Shown here: piece after piece, positions 25,482 through 34,440 of the stretch
Numbering within the stretch: the first letter of the stretch is position 1
Layout of the letters: each line of letters opens with the position of its first letter
NCBI RefSeq assembly: GCF_037201975.1
Contig: NZ_CP147520.1
Span: 3,534,001 to 3,598,000 of the forward strand
Origin: Streptomyces sp. TG1A-60
GTDB lineage: Bacteria; Actinomycetota; Actinomycetes; Streptomycetales; Streptomycetaceae
DNA length: 64,000 nucleotides
Direction: 5' to 3'
Notes under the pieces: model-generated
The model's input: the letters and a program-made list of their open reading frames with translations, nothing else
The model's database searches: none
What the model was told of the DNA's origin: nothing
Made by a program: the position numbers and the translations under genes

Positions 25482-26311
25482 GGCTTGTCCTCGACGATCG
25501 TGTTCACGCACTCCCCGACGCCCTCGACCACGGTCCGTACGACCTGGCCGGGCTTCAGGAACACCTTGGGATCGCGGGCCGCGCCGACCCCGCCCGGGGT
25601 GCCGGTGAGGACGAGGTCGCCCGGCTCCAGGGTCGTGAACGTGCTGAGGTAAGCGGCGATGTGGGCAGGGGTGAAGAGCAGGTCGGACGTGCGCGAGCAC
25701 TGCATGACCTCGCCGTCCACCTCAAGGCGGATCTCCAGGTCGGCCGCGTCGCCGACCTCGTCGCCGGTCACCAGCCAGGGCCCGGCCGGGGTACTGGCCT
25801 CCCACGCCTTGCCCTGGAGCCACTGCGGGGTACGCCACTGCCAGTCCCGCATGGAGATGTCGTTGACGACGGTGTAGCCCGCGATCGCGGCCGCCGCCTC
25901 GTCCTCGGTGGCCCGGCGGCGCAGCCGGGAGCCGATGACGAAGCCCAGTTCGGCCTCCCAGTCCAGCTCCTGCGTCTCGCCGGGATGGACGATGTCGTCG
26001 CGCGCGCCGAGCAGGACGTTGGCGAATTTGCCGAAGAGGGCGGGATACGACGGCATCTCGCGGCCCATCTCCGCGATGTGGGTGCGGTAGTTGTGGCCCA
26101 CACAGAAGATCTTGGCCGGGGTCGTGACGACCGGGGCGAGGTCGAGTGTGGCCGTGTCGTGCGCCGGCCCGTCGGCGGCGGCAGCGTACGTACGCCAGTC
26201 GGGGCGGCGCAGCAGGGCGGCGACGTCGGGGGCTCCGGTCTCCACGGCCCGGTCGCCGTCGAGGCGGACGGCCGCCGTCCCGTCGGCAGTGCGGATGGTG
26301 GCGAGCTTCAT
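25478..26311 (-). CDS. Fumarylpyruvate hydrolase (FAH family)
   Basis: The 277-residue FAH-fold hydrolase cleaves fumarylpyruvate to fumarate and pyruvate. Seen: KIFCVGHNYRTHIAEMG, the metal-binding ELDWEAELGFVIG, YTVVNDISMRDWQ, and LTGTPGGVGAARDP near the C-terminus. The context between maleylpyruvate isomerase and gentisate dioxygenase fixes the function. Start and stop both overlap neighbours by ATGA and GTGA. Confidence 0.88.
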   Translation of the reverse strand: MKLATIRTADGTAAVRLDGDRAVETGAPDVAALLRRPDWRTYAAAADGPAHDTATLDLAPVVTTPAKIFCVGHNYRTHIAEMGREMPSYPALFGKFANVLLGARDDIVHPGETQELDWEAELGFVIGSRLRRRATEDEAAAAIAGYTVVNDISMRDWQWRTPQWLQGKAWEASTPAGPWLVTGDEVGDAADLEIRLEVDGEVMQCSRTSDLLFTPAHIAAYLSTFTTLEPGDLVLTGTPGGVGAARDPKVFLKPGQVVRTVVEGVGECVNTIVEDKP

Positions 26312-27396
26312 GCGCGGGTGCTCCCGGTCGTCTCGGTGCGGGCGAGGTTGAGCGCCTCGTAGAGGGGCGCGTCGTTGAAGGTGAACAGGTCGAGCCGGGT
26401 GTGCGCGGCGATGGTCAGCGCGCACCAGGAGGGGACGGCGATCAGGTCGCCGGCGGACACCTCGATCACGCGATCGTCGAGGGTGACGGTCCCGCTTCCG
26501 CGGAAGACCTGCCAGACGGAGGAGCCGACGGTTCGGCGGGTGGCTGTCGTAGCGCCCGCGCGCAGGCGGTGCATCTCGGTGCGCAGGCTGGCCAGGGCGT
26601 CACGGCCGGTGCCGGGGTTGGTGAAGCGGATGCCCGCGTGGCCGGGCTCGATGACCCCCGCGTACCCCTCGTCCTCCAGCTCCAGCTGGGCGGTGAGGGC
26701 GTCGTCGGTGTCGGCCCGACGGTAGGCCATGAGCGGGGAGTCGGGGTTGTCCCCGGCCGCGATCGGGCGCAGCCCGGGGTGGCCCCACAGCCGCTCGTTG
26801 CGCGACCGGGTCGGGGTCGACCGGTCCGACACGCCGTCCTCGCCGAACTCGAAGAACCCGGCGTCGAGGCGGTGCACGAGCGGGATGTCGAGGCCGTCCA
26901 GCCACACCATCGGCGCGTCACCGACGTGGTGGTGGCCGTGCCAGTGCATCGACGGGGTGAGGAGCAGGTCGCCGGGGCGCATCTCGACCGCGTCGCCGTT
27001 GACGACCGTCCAGACGCCCTCGCCCTCCAGGATGAACCGGAAGGCGCCCTGCGAGTGGCGGTGCGCGGGGGCGACCTCGCGGGGGCCGAGGTACTGAACG
27101 GCCGCCCAGAGGTTGGGAGTCGCGTACGGCCGTCCGGGCAGGCCGGGGTTGGCGAGCGCGATCGCGCGGCGTTCACCGCCGCGTCCCACCGGGACCAGGT
27201 CGCCGGACCGGCGGGCGAGCGGCAGCAGGGTGTCCCACTGCCAGACGTGCGGGACGGCCTCGGGCTGCGGGGTGAGCGGCATGAGGTTGCCGATCTCGGT
27301 CCACAGGGGGATGAGTCCGGCCGCCTGGAATCCGTCGTACAGCTCGCGGAGTCCGGGGTCCGTCTCCTCCGGGGCTATGACGGTGTCACTGGTCAT
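26308..27396 (-). CDS. sdgD: Gentisate 1,2-dioxygenase (bicupin)
   Basis: The 362-residue bicupin ring-cleaving enzyme opens gentisate to maleylpyruvate with Fe(II). The N-terminal cupin has HRHSQGAFRFILEGEG and the downstream His block SMHWHGHHHVGD; the second cupin has VWQVFRGSG and ISVPSW-like sequence. Order and operon match the sdg (salicylate degradation via gentisate) system described in Streptomyces sp. WA46. The gene starts 11 nt inside the end of the ligase gene. Confidence 0.88.
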   Translation of the reverse strand: MTSDTVIAPEETDPGLRELYDGFQAAGLIPLWTEIGNLMPLTPQPEAVPHVWQWDTLLPLARRSGDLVPVGRGGERRAIALANPGLPGRPYATPNLWAAVQYLGPREVAPAHRHSQGAFRFILEGEGVWTVVNGDAVEMRPGDLLLTPSMHWHGHHHVGDAPMVWLDGLDIPLVHRLDAGFFEFGEDGVSDRSTPTRSRNERLWGHPGLRPIAAGDNPDSPLMAYRRADTDDALTAQLELEDEGYAGVIEPGHAGIRFTNPGTGRDALASLRTEMHRLRAGATTATRRTVGSSVWQVFRGSGTVTLDDRVIEVSAGDLIAVPSWCALTIAAHTRLDLFTFNDAPLYEALNLARTETTGSTRA

Positions 27397-29059
27397 CGGG
27401 GGTTCCTTCGGCGTCGAGCCGGCGCGTGATGTCGGCGCGCAGCGCTTTCTTGTCGATCTTTCCGACCTTGGTGGCGGCGAGTTCGGGGACCGTCACCAGC
27501 CGGTCCGGGAACTTGAAACGCGCGATACCGGCGCGCTCCATGACGTGGTGGACGTCGTCGAGGGTCACCGTGCGGTCCGGTTCCGGTACGACGTAGAGGC
27601 AGACTCGTTCGCCGAGTTCGGCGTCGGGCATCGCCACGGCGGCGGCGCGGGCGACGCCGGGGGTCTGGTAGGCGAAGTTCTCGATCTCCTCGGCGGAGAT
27701 GTTCTCCCCGCCCCGAATGATCATGTCCTTGTCGCGGCCCTCGACGACGAGGTTGCCGTCGGGCAGCAGCCGCACGATGTCACCGGTGCGGTACCAGCCG
27801 TCCTCGGTGAAGGCGCGGGCGTTCTGCTCCTCTGCGCGGTAGTAGCCGCGCGGGGTGTACGGGCCGCGGGTGAGCAGCACGCCGGGGGCCCCGTCGGGGA
27901 CGGGGCCGCCCAGCTCGTCGACGACGAGGAGTTCGTCGTCCGGGCACATGGGGCGCCCCTGCGTCGTGCAGATGACGTCCTCGGGATCGTCGAGCCGCGT
28001 GTAGTTGAGCAGCCCCTCGGCCATCCCGAACACCTGCTGGAGCGTGCAGCCGAGTTCGGGGCGGACGCGGCGGGCGACGTGGTCGGCGAGCCGGGAGCCG
28101 CCGACCTGGAGCACGCGCAGCGAGCTCAGGTCGGCCTCCGCGTGGTCGCGGTGGTGGTCCAGCCAGCGCTGGGCGATGGCCGGGACCAGGGCCGAAGCGG
28201 TGGCGCCCTCCTGCTCGATCAGCGCGAACGCCTTCTGCGGGTTGGGGGAACCCAGCACCACCCGGCCGCCGTGCAGCAGCGTGCCGAGCAGTCCCGGGCA
28301 GGCGAGCGGGAAGTTGTGGCCGAGGGGCAGTGCGGCGAAGTACACCGTGTCCGCCCCGAATTCACAGACCTCGGCGCTGCGACGGGCGTTGTAGACGTAG
28401 TCGTCGTGCGTGCGGGCGATGAGTTTGGGCAGCCCGGTCGTCCCGCCGGAGAGCAGGAAGACGGCGATCGAGCGGCTGTCGGGACGGTACGCGTCCACGA
28501 CGGCCCGGTCCGCCGACGTGCCGGGCGCGGCGCACAACTCGCGCAGGTCCACGGCGTCGTCGCCGGCCTTGTCGCCGAGCACCAGGACATGCCGGAGGGT
28601 TGACGACTCCTCGGCGATCTCGAACGCCATCGCCCGGTGGTCGTGGTCCTTGAGGGAGTCGGGGACGGCGACGGCGACCGCCTCGCTGTGCTCGACCAGG
28701 TAGCCGACCTCGTGCTTGCGGTGCCCCGGCAGCGCCATCACCGGGATGACCCCGAGGCGCAGACAGGCGTACGTGAGGATCACGAACTCGGCGGTGTTGG
28801 GCAGCTGCACCACGAGCCGGTCGTCGGGGCGGAGCCCGAGCGCTGCCAGGCGCAGTGCGGCGGCGTCCGCGCGCTCGGCGAGCCCGCGGTACGTCAGGCG
28901 GCGGTCGCCGTCCACGAGCGCGACCGCCTCGGGGGTCGCGTCGGCGGCGGCGTGCAGCCGGTCGCCGATGGCGTGGCCCTCCCAGTAACCCTTCGCGGTG
29001 TAGCGCTCGGCGTACTCCGCGGGCCAGGGGACAGCGCCGTTGCTGCTCGGCCTTGGCAT
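27386..29059 (-). CDS. sdgA: Salicylyl-AMP ligase (ANL superfamily)
   Basis: The 557-residue adenylate-forming enzyme of the 2,3-dihydroxybenzoate/salicylate-AMP ligase group has the phosphate loop LLSGGTTGLPKLIARTHDDY, ALPLGHNFPLACPG, the YRTGDIVRLLPDGNLVVEGR hinge and a catalytic Lys in KVGKIDKKALR. It activates salicylate as its adenylate. In the published sdg pathway this is the first step. The ATG at 29059 follows GAGGAGA. It lies 11 nt downstream of sdgB. An ordinary siderophore-type role is unlikely because the neighbours are all catabolic. Confidence 0.83.
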   Translation of the reverse strand: MPRPSSNGAVPWPAEYAERYTAKGYWEGHAIGDRLHAAADATPEAVALVDGDRRLTYRGLAERADAAALRLAALGLRPDDRLVVQLPNTAEFVILTYACLRLGVIPVMALPGHRKHEVGYLVEHSEAVAVAVPDSLKDHDHRAMAFEIAEESSTLRHVLVLGDKAGDDAVDLRELCAAPGTSADRAVVDAYRPDSRSIAVFLLSGGTTGLPKLIARTHDDYVYNARRSAEVCEFGADTVYFAALPLGHNFPLACPGLLGTLLHGGRVVLGSPNPQKAFALIEQEGATASALVPAIAQRWLDHHRDHAEADLSSLRVLQVGGSRLADHVARRVRPELGCTLQQVFGMAEGLLNYTRLDDPEDVICTTQGRPMCPDDELLVVDELGGPVPDGAPGVLLTRGPYTPRGYYRAEEQNARAFTEDGWYRTGDIVRLLPDGNLVVEGRDKDMIIRGGENISAEEIENFAYQTPGVARAAAVAMPDAELGERVCLYVVPEPDRTVTLDDVHHVMERAGIARFKFPDRLVTVPELAATKVGKIDKKALRADITRRLDAEGTPDDQ

Positions 29060-29070
29060 GGTCGTTCTCC

Positions 29071-31112
29071 TCAGGTGCGGTCGGCCGTGCGTACGATCAC
29101 GGCGTCCAGGGCGATCAGTCCGTCGGCAGTGAGCCGCAGCGGGTTGATCTCGATCTCGGCGGTGCCGGGGCTCGCGGCCAGGGCGGCGGCGAGGGCGGAC
29201 GCGACCCGCCCGAACTCGGCACGGTCGAGCACCGGCCCGCCGCGCCAGCCGTCGAGCAGGGTGCGGGCGGCCAGGTCGTCGGGCATCGAGGCGGCCTCGG
29301 CCACCGGGAGCGGAGCGAGCCGGATCGCCACGTCGGCGAGCGCCTCGGCGGCCGTACCGCCCAGTCCCGCCAGCACGACCGGCCCGAACACGGGGTCCCG
29401 TCGCACGCCGAGCACGAGGTCGACACCGGCCGGGGCCATGGCCTCGACCAGACAGCGCCGGTCGCGTCCGATGGCGTCCAGCGCCGCGTCGAGTTCGTCG
29501 GGGGTGCGCACGCCCAGGTGGACCCCGCCGACCTCCGTCTTGTGCAGGATCGCGGCGTCGAGCACCTTGACCGCGACGGGCCCGCCCAGCAGGCGCAGGG
29601 CGTGGTGGGCGTCGGCGGGGGTGTCGCAGGCGACCCGGCGCGGGGTGCGGATGCCGAGGCCGGCGAGGAAGGTCTTGGCGGCGTCCTCGTCCAGGGGGCC
29701 GGGGGAACGGTGGCGATCGGCGGCGGCGAGGCCCCGTCCGTCGGGAGGGCCCGCTGTCGGGCATGGGTCACCAGCGCCCGTACGGCGTTGGCGGCGGACG
29801 CCGGTCCGGTCAGTGCCGGAATCCCCGCCTTGTGCAGCCGCGCCCGCTGCTCGGCCACGTCCTCGGGGAGGCCGCCGACGACCACCACGGCCGGGGAATC
29901 GGCACCGAGGCCGGCGTCCTGGGCGGCCGAGGCGAGGTCGACGCTGTCCGGCTCGGTCAGGGCGTAGACGGACAGCAGGTCCACCTCCGGGTCGGCGGCG
30001 GTGGTGTCGAGCACGCGGGCGAAGGTCTCGCCGGGCCGGCCGGTGTCGACCGGGTTGCGCTGGTAGGTGAGCGGGGGCAGCAGCCTGCCCAGCGTGCGCT
30101 GCGTGGCCTCGGACAGCTCCGGTGTCCGGATGCCGTCCGTGCCTGCCCGGTCCGCCAGCAGCAGCCCCGGCCCGGCCTGAGCGGTCACGATGCCGAGCCC
30201 CGGGTCCGGGTGCGGACGCAGCCGGATCCGGGAGAGCGCGGTGAGCGCGTCCACCAGCTCCCGCTCGTCGTCCACGACCACCGCCCCGGCCTGCCGCAGC
30301 GCGGCCCGTGTCGTACGCCAGCTCGTGGCGAGCGCCCCGGTGTGCGACCGGGCGAAGTCACCGACGTCGCTGCGGCCGACGACCAGCGCCACGACCGGCT
30401 TGACGGCGGCCACCAGCCGTACGGCGGCCACCAGCCGTGGCCCGTCCGGAACCGTCTCCAGGTGCAGGGCCACGGCCGTCGTGCGGCCGTCCCCGGCGAG
30501 GTGCTCCAGTACGTCCGCCGCCGTCACGTCGAGGCCCGCCCCGATGCCGACACCGAGGCTGATGCCGTTCCCGGCGGTCACCAGGTCGAAGGCGAGCGCG
30601 TGGTTGACGCCGCCGCTGGCCGCGACGACCGCGACGTCCCCGGCGGGAAGCTGCCCGGCGGCGGGCACGAAGCTGGCCGTCAGACCGAGATGAGGCGCGA
30701 AGAAGCCGGAGGTGTTGGGGCCGAGCAGCCGGATGCCGGTCTCGTCGGCGACGCGGCGCACCGCCTCCGCGTACTCCTCGCCCTCCGGGCCCGCCTCGCC
30801 GAAGCCGCCCGCGCAGATCAGCGCGGCACGGCAGCCCGCTGCGGCCGCCTCGGCGAGGGCGTCCGCGCAGCCGGCCGCCGGCACGCACAGCACCGCCAGG
30901 TCGAGCCGTCCGCCGACGTGCTCGGCCGCTTCGGCGACCGAGGCGTACACACCCTCACCGGGGTCCGGGCGGCGCGCGTTGACGAGGGCGCGGGCCCCGG
31001 GGAAGGCGGCCAGGGAACGGGCCATGGCGGCGCCGAGCTTGCCGCTCTGTCGCGAGGCGCCGATCACGACCACGCCCTCGGGGGCGAAGAGCGGCGTCAG
31101 GTTCGTGGTCAT
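29071..31112 (-). CDS. sdgB: Salicylyl-CoA synthetase, NDP-forming acyl-CoA synthetase type; apparent frameshift
   Basis: The product should be about 680 residues. It has an N-terminal CoA-binding Rossmann domain (VVVIGASRQSGKLGAAMARS), a middle ligase domain (LLGPNTSGFFAP, VVAASGGVNHALAFD) and a C-terminal ATP-grasp domain (GPVAVKVLDAAILHKTEVGG, AEIEINPLRLTADG). It moves the salicylyl group to CoA. The frame changes near 29694-29706, where two runs of five cytosines (minus strand) sit side by side: the upstream frame continues into nonsense while the ATP-grasp domain resumes one frame over with perfect family spacing. One missing base explains it. An assembly error is as likely as a real mutation. 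Confidence 0.75.
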
Positions 31113-31114
31113 GG

Positions 31115-32668
31115 CTACGCCCGCCCCTCTTCCGTGGAACCGACCAGATCGGCTTCCGTGGAGCCGACCAGATCGGCGCGCCCGGACAGCAGCAGCGTCT
31201 CGGCGCGGTCGTCGTCCATCCCGTCCTCCACGATCAGCGCGGGCACCCCGTGCACCAGCCGGGCCTGCTCCGCGAGCAGTTGCCGGGTGAGGGCGGTCCC
31301 GGCGTGGACGGCGACCAGTTGCGGCGGGGTCGTACCGCTCACGGCACCGGCCAGCTCCTCGTACACCGCGGGCAGTCGCGCCTCGTCCTCCGGCGCGGTC
31401 AGCGACAGGCACGCCACCCCCGCGAGGTCGGCGCCGGTCACCCGCCGCCCCGCGAACTCCTGCCCGCCCACCCGCAACGGCGTCTCCAAGGGGTCCCGCC
31501 CCTCGTGCGCCGCCCGCCAGTCCCCCACGACCTGCTCGACGAACTCCGGGTCGCGGCGCGCGATCCGGTCCTTGCCGATGCTGCGGGAGAGGAAGTGGAA
31601 GACGAACCGGGTCGGCTCGAACGCGTCGTGGTAGCGCCCGAAGTGCTCCCACCAGGACAGGCTCGGCCGGGCGGAGGCCTGTATCTTCTCCACCGAGGGC
31701 CGCGCCGCCGCCTCGTACGCCTCCAGGGCGGCCGGCAGGTCGTCGCGGTGGGCGAGCAGGCTGCCGGCGAGGGCGATGGCGTCCTCCATGGCCATCTTGG
31801 TGCCGGAGCCGACGGAGAAGTGGGCGGTGTGCGCGGCGTCGCCGAGCAGGACGACGTCGCCGCTGTGCCAGCGGCGGGTGCGGCGGGTGCGGAAGTTGCC
31901 CCAGCGCGAGTTGTTGACCAGCAGTTCGTGCCCGTCGATCTGCTCGGCGAAGAGCTTCTCCAGGTACGCCTTGGTCTTCCCGTCGCTCGGGCCGGGCGGC
32001 TGCGAGGTGTCGAACTCGTCGAGCCCCGCCCTGCGCCAGGACTCCTCGTCCGTCTCCACGATGAAGGTGCCGACGCCGTCGCTGATCGGGTAGCCGTGCA
32101 CGGCGAACGTGCCGTGCGGCCCGTGCTCGTGCACGAAGGTCAGGCCGTCGAAGGGATACGTCGTGCCGAACCAGATGAACTTGGCGGTCGCGACCTCCGC
32201 CTCCGGCACGAGCACGTCGGCGAGGCGGTCGCGGAAGCGCGAGTTCGCCCCGTCGGCGGCCACGATCAGGTCGTAGTCGGCCAGCTGCGCCGGATCGGCG
32301 GGGACCTCGTGGCTGAACCTCAGATCGACACCGACCTCCGCCGCCCGCCGGTGCAGCAACTGGAGCAGCGTCCTGCGGGTGATCGCCGCCATGCCGTTGC
32401 CGCCACAGCGGATCCGCTGCCCCTTGAGCCGTACCTCGATGTCGTCCCAGTGACGCCCGTGCTCCGCGAGAGCGGTGCGCAGGACGGGGTCGGCGGCGTG
32501 GATGCCGGCCAGGGTCGCGTCGGAGAAGACCACGCCGAAACCGAAGGTGTCGTCCTGGCGGTTCCGCTCGAAGACCGTCACCTCGACCGACGGATCGGCC
32601 TGCTTGAGGAGCGTTGCGAAGAACAGCCCGCCGGGGCCCCCTCCCACGCACGCGATCCGAGAAACCAT
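31115..32668 (-). CDS. sdgC: Salicylyl-CoA 5-hydroxylase (FAD monooxygenase)
   Basis: The 517-residue flavoprotein hydroxylates salicylyl-CoA to gentisyl-CoA with NADH and O2. Visible are the dinucleotide fold CVGGGPGGLFFATLLK, DLIVAADGANSRFRDRL, and GDVVLLGDAAHTAHFSVGSG. It is close to the oxygenase half of anthraniloyl-CoA monooxygenase. It is the first gene of the salicylate operon. ATG 32668 follows GGAGG. A second in-frame ATG 15 nt upstream overlaps that site and was rejected. The C-terminus ends with an exact 8-residue tandem repeat (ADLVGSTE twice) encoded by a 24-nt duplication. Confidence 0.87.
   Translation of the reverse strand: MVSRIACVGGGPGGLFFATLLKQADPSVEVTVFERNRQDDTFGFGVVFSDATLAGIHAADPVLRTALAEHGRHWDDIEVRLKGQRIRCGGNGMAAITRRTLLQLLHRRAAEVGVDLRFSHEVPADPAQLADYDLIVAADGANSRFRDRLADVLVPEAEVATAKFIWFGTTYPFDGLTFVHEHGPHGTFAVHGYPISDGVGTFIVETDEESWRRAGLDEFDTSQPPGPSDGKTKAYLEKLFAEQIDGHELLVNNSRWGNFRTRRTRRWHSGDVVLLGDAAHTAHFSVGSGTKMAMEDAIALAGSLLAHRDDLPAALEAYEAAARPSVEKIQASARPSLSWWEHFGRYHDAFEPTRFVFHFLSRSIGKDRIARRDPEFVEQVVGDWRAAHEGRDPLETPLRVGGQEFAGRRVTGADLAGVACLSLTAPEDEARLPAVYEELAGAVSGTTPPQLVAVHAGTALTRQLLAEQARLVHGVPALIVEDGMDDDRAETLLLSGRADLVGSTEADLVGSTEEGRA
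31130..31177. repeat. 24-nt tandem duplication at the sdgC 3' end
   Basis: Two adjacent 24-nt units, 31130-31153 and 31154-31177, differ at one position (GGAACC versus GGAGCC). They encode ADLVGSTE twice at the extreme C-terminus of the hydroxylase, where a change in length would be tolerated. Confidence 0.85.
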
Positions 32669-32718
32669 GGCTTGTGCCTCCATGTCCAGTATCGGAGCGA
32701 GCCGCCCCGCACACCAAC

Positions 32719-32749
32719 ATTGTGTGTCACTCACTACACGGACGTCAAT
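32719..32749 (-). promoter_or_regulatory. Promoter with operator for the salicylate operon
   Basis: On the minus strand, TTGACG (32743-32748), an 18-bp spacer and CACAAT (32719-32724) form a promoter 51 nt before sdgC. The spacer holds a dyad with GTGT and ACAC half-sites. The whole 29-bp block 32721-32749 matches 24 of 29 bases of the block at 35797-35825 before the transporter gene. A repressor bound here would block RNA polymerase; the adjacent PaaX-type gene is the candidate. Confidence 0.7.
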
Positions 32750-32843
32750 CATTTGTTACCCAAATAGAGGGCCGTGCCGCCTGACGTTGCAGCTGATGCG
32801 ATGCACCTCCGCAACGGCCGTCCGTATGACATAGTCGGTTTCC

Positions 32844-33659
32844 GTGAAACCTCGATCGATCGTCTTCGACCTGTTCGGCGACTACGTCCGCTACCGCGGA
32901 GGCGCCGCCCGGCTGCGCACCCTCAGCACACTGATGGGCTGCTTCGGCGTCGGCGACAGCACGGTGCGCGTGGTGCTCGCACGCCTGCGCAAGGAGGGCT
33001 GGTTCGACGTCCGGCGCGAGGGCAGGGAGACGCTCTACACGCTCAACACGCGCAGTCTCCAGCTGCTCGACGAGGGCCGCTCACGCATCTTCGACCCGGC
33101 CCCGTCCGACTGGGACCGCCACTGGTACATGGTCATCTACTCGGTCCCCGAGACCGAGCGGGGCGTACGCGACCGCATCCGCAAGGAGCTGGCCTGGCTG
33201 GGCTTCGGCCCCCTGGCCCCCTCCACGTACGTCTCCCCGCACGACCGCATACGGCAGGTGAGGGAGAAGTTCGCCGACGAGCCCGCCGTACGCCTGGACA
33301 CCCTGCGCTGCCAGTCGTCGGGCCTCCCCGTCGACCGCGAGATGGCCGCCCGGTGCTGGGACCTGGCCGCCCTCAACGAGGACTACCGGGAGCTGCTGCG
33401 CACCTACCGCGGCCGGATGCCGTCCTACCGGGCCGGGCATCTCAGCCCCGAGGAGGCGATGGTCGAGCGCATGCAACTGACGTACGACTACCGCAAGTTC
33501 CCCTTCCGCGACCCCGACCTGCCGACCGAACTCCTCCCGGCGGGCTGGGTGGGCCACGAGGCGCACGGGATGTTCCTGGAGGCCCACGAACTGCTGGGTC
33601 CGGCGGCCGAGTCCTTCTACGACGAGGTGGCCGGGTCCCGCCCGCTGCCACAGAAGTAG
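32844..33659 (+). CDS. PaaX-family transcriptional regulator
   Basis: The 271-residue protein has an N-terminal winged helix (residues about 8-75, with GVGDSTVRVVLARLRKEGWF as recognition region), then PaaX-like central and C-terminal domains (WYMVIYSVPETERGVRDRIR, LAWLGFGPLAPSTYVSPH). PaaX proteins repress aromatic-acid catabolism and are released by the aryl-CoA thioester; here salicylyl-CoA or gentisyl-CoA would be the logical effector (inference). It is divergent from sdgC, with the conserved operator in the shared intergenic region. Confidence 0.85.
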   Translation: MKPRSIVFDLFGDYVRYRGGAARLRTLSTLMGCFGVGDSTVRVVLARLRKEGWFDVRREGRETLYTLNTRSLQLLDEGRSRIFDPAPSDWDRHWYMVIYSVPETERGVRDRIRKELAWLGFGPLAPSTYVSPHDRIRQVREKFADEPAVRLDTLRCQSSGLPVDREMAARCWDLAALNEDYRELLRTYRGRMPSYRAGHLSPEEAMVERMQLTYDYRKFPFRDPDLPTELLPAGWVGHEAHGMFLEAHELLGPAAESFYDEVAGSRPLPQK

Positions 33660-33660
33660 G

Positions 33661-33689
33661 GCCGGGCCCGTACGTTGTACGGGCCCGGC
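33661..33689 (+). terminator. Terminator after the PaaX-type gene
   Basis: A 13-bp perfect stem (33661-33673 with 33677-33689, GCCGGGCCCGTAC) has a 3-nt loop, two bases after the stop codon. A short CTTACGG triple repeat follows at 33697-33719. Confidence 0.8.
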
Positions 33690-33713
33690 CTCTCGCCTTA
33701 CGGCCTTACGGCC

Positions 33714-34440
33714 TTACGGAAGCAGGGACCCCAGCAGGGAGCCGACGGCGGTCGTCCCCCGCCGAACGTCCGCGAGCCGCAGCCCGCGAGCGTCACCTTG
33801 ACCGGCACCTCGACCTGGCGCCGCTCCTTGTCGACGGTCACCGGGGCGCTGCCCAGCTCCCGCCCGTCGGCGGCGCCCACGACGTCGGCTGTCGTGCCGT
33901 GCACGGTCACGAAGACCTGGGCCGGCATCACGGTGTTCGCGCCGTGCGGGGCGGGCAGCGGCTGGTCCGAGTCGCCGAGGGCGATGGTGGTGGCCACCAG
34001 GCCCGGGTCGGTCATCGTGTCGTACGTGATGCGGAAGGCGGTCGCGTCGGCAAGGGGCCTGGCCCGCAGCTCGACAGGTCGGCGGCGTTGGAGCGGTAGG
34101 CCGGGTCGGTCGGGTAGGTGCAGGTCCTCAGCAGGGTGTTGACCGGCCACTCGTGGTCGGGACCGGCGCCGTGGTCGTCCCAGAGGCAGCCCTGGTAGAG
34201 GAACTCGCCCTCGCGGTACACGCTGGACAGGCAGACGCGGGTCGGATCGGCCTTCCAGACCCCGGTGTTCTCCAGCTGGGGCGCCTTCGCCTCGGGCTCG
34301 TTGAGAATCCGAGGGCCGGGCCAGGCCCGCGCCTGCGACGTGTCCTCCGCGGCCGTTGCGGCCGGTGCTCCGGCCATCCCGGCCATCGCCGTGGCGAGGG
34401 CCACGGCGGCGACGGTCAGCGACCTCGCGTGCTCACGCGG
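33714..34440 (-). pseudogene. Secreted protein gene broken by frameshifts
   Basis: Three reading frames must be joined to give one protein. It starts with a signal-peptide-like stretch (VAAVALATAMAGMAGAPAAT), then AEDTSQARAWPGPRILNEP and CLSSVYREGEFLYQGCLWDD. After a one-base loss near 34075 it continues ELRARPLADATAFRITYDTM and AQVFVTVHGTTADVVGAADG. After another shift near 33795 it ends LRLADVRRGTTAVGSLLGSL. The start region also seems shifted. I do not recognise the family; the pattern fits the N-terminal region of a larger exported protein. It begins at the end of the transporter gene. Confidence 0.5.

Noticed and set aside
27386..29059. Siderophore-type dihydroxybenzoate-AMP ligase (entE/dhbE)
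   Set aside because: No isochorismatase, NRPS or siderophore genes; all neighbours are salicylate/gentisate catabolic.
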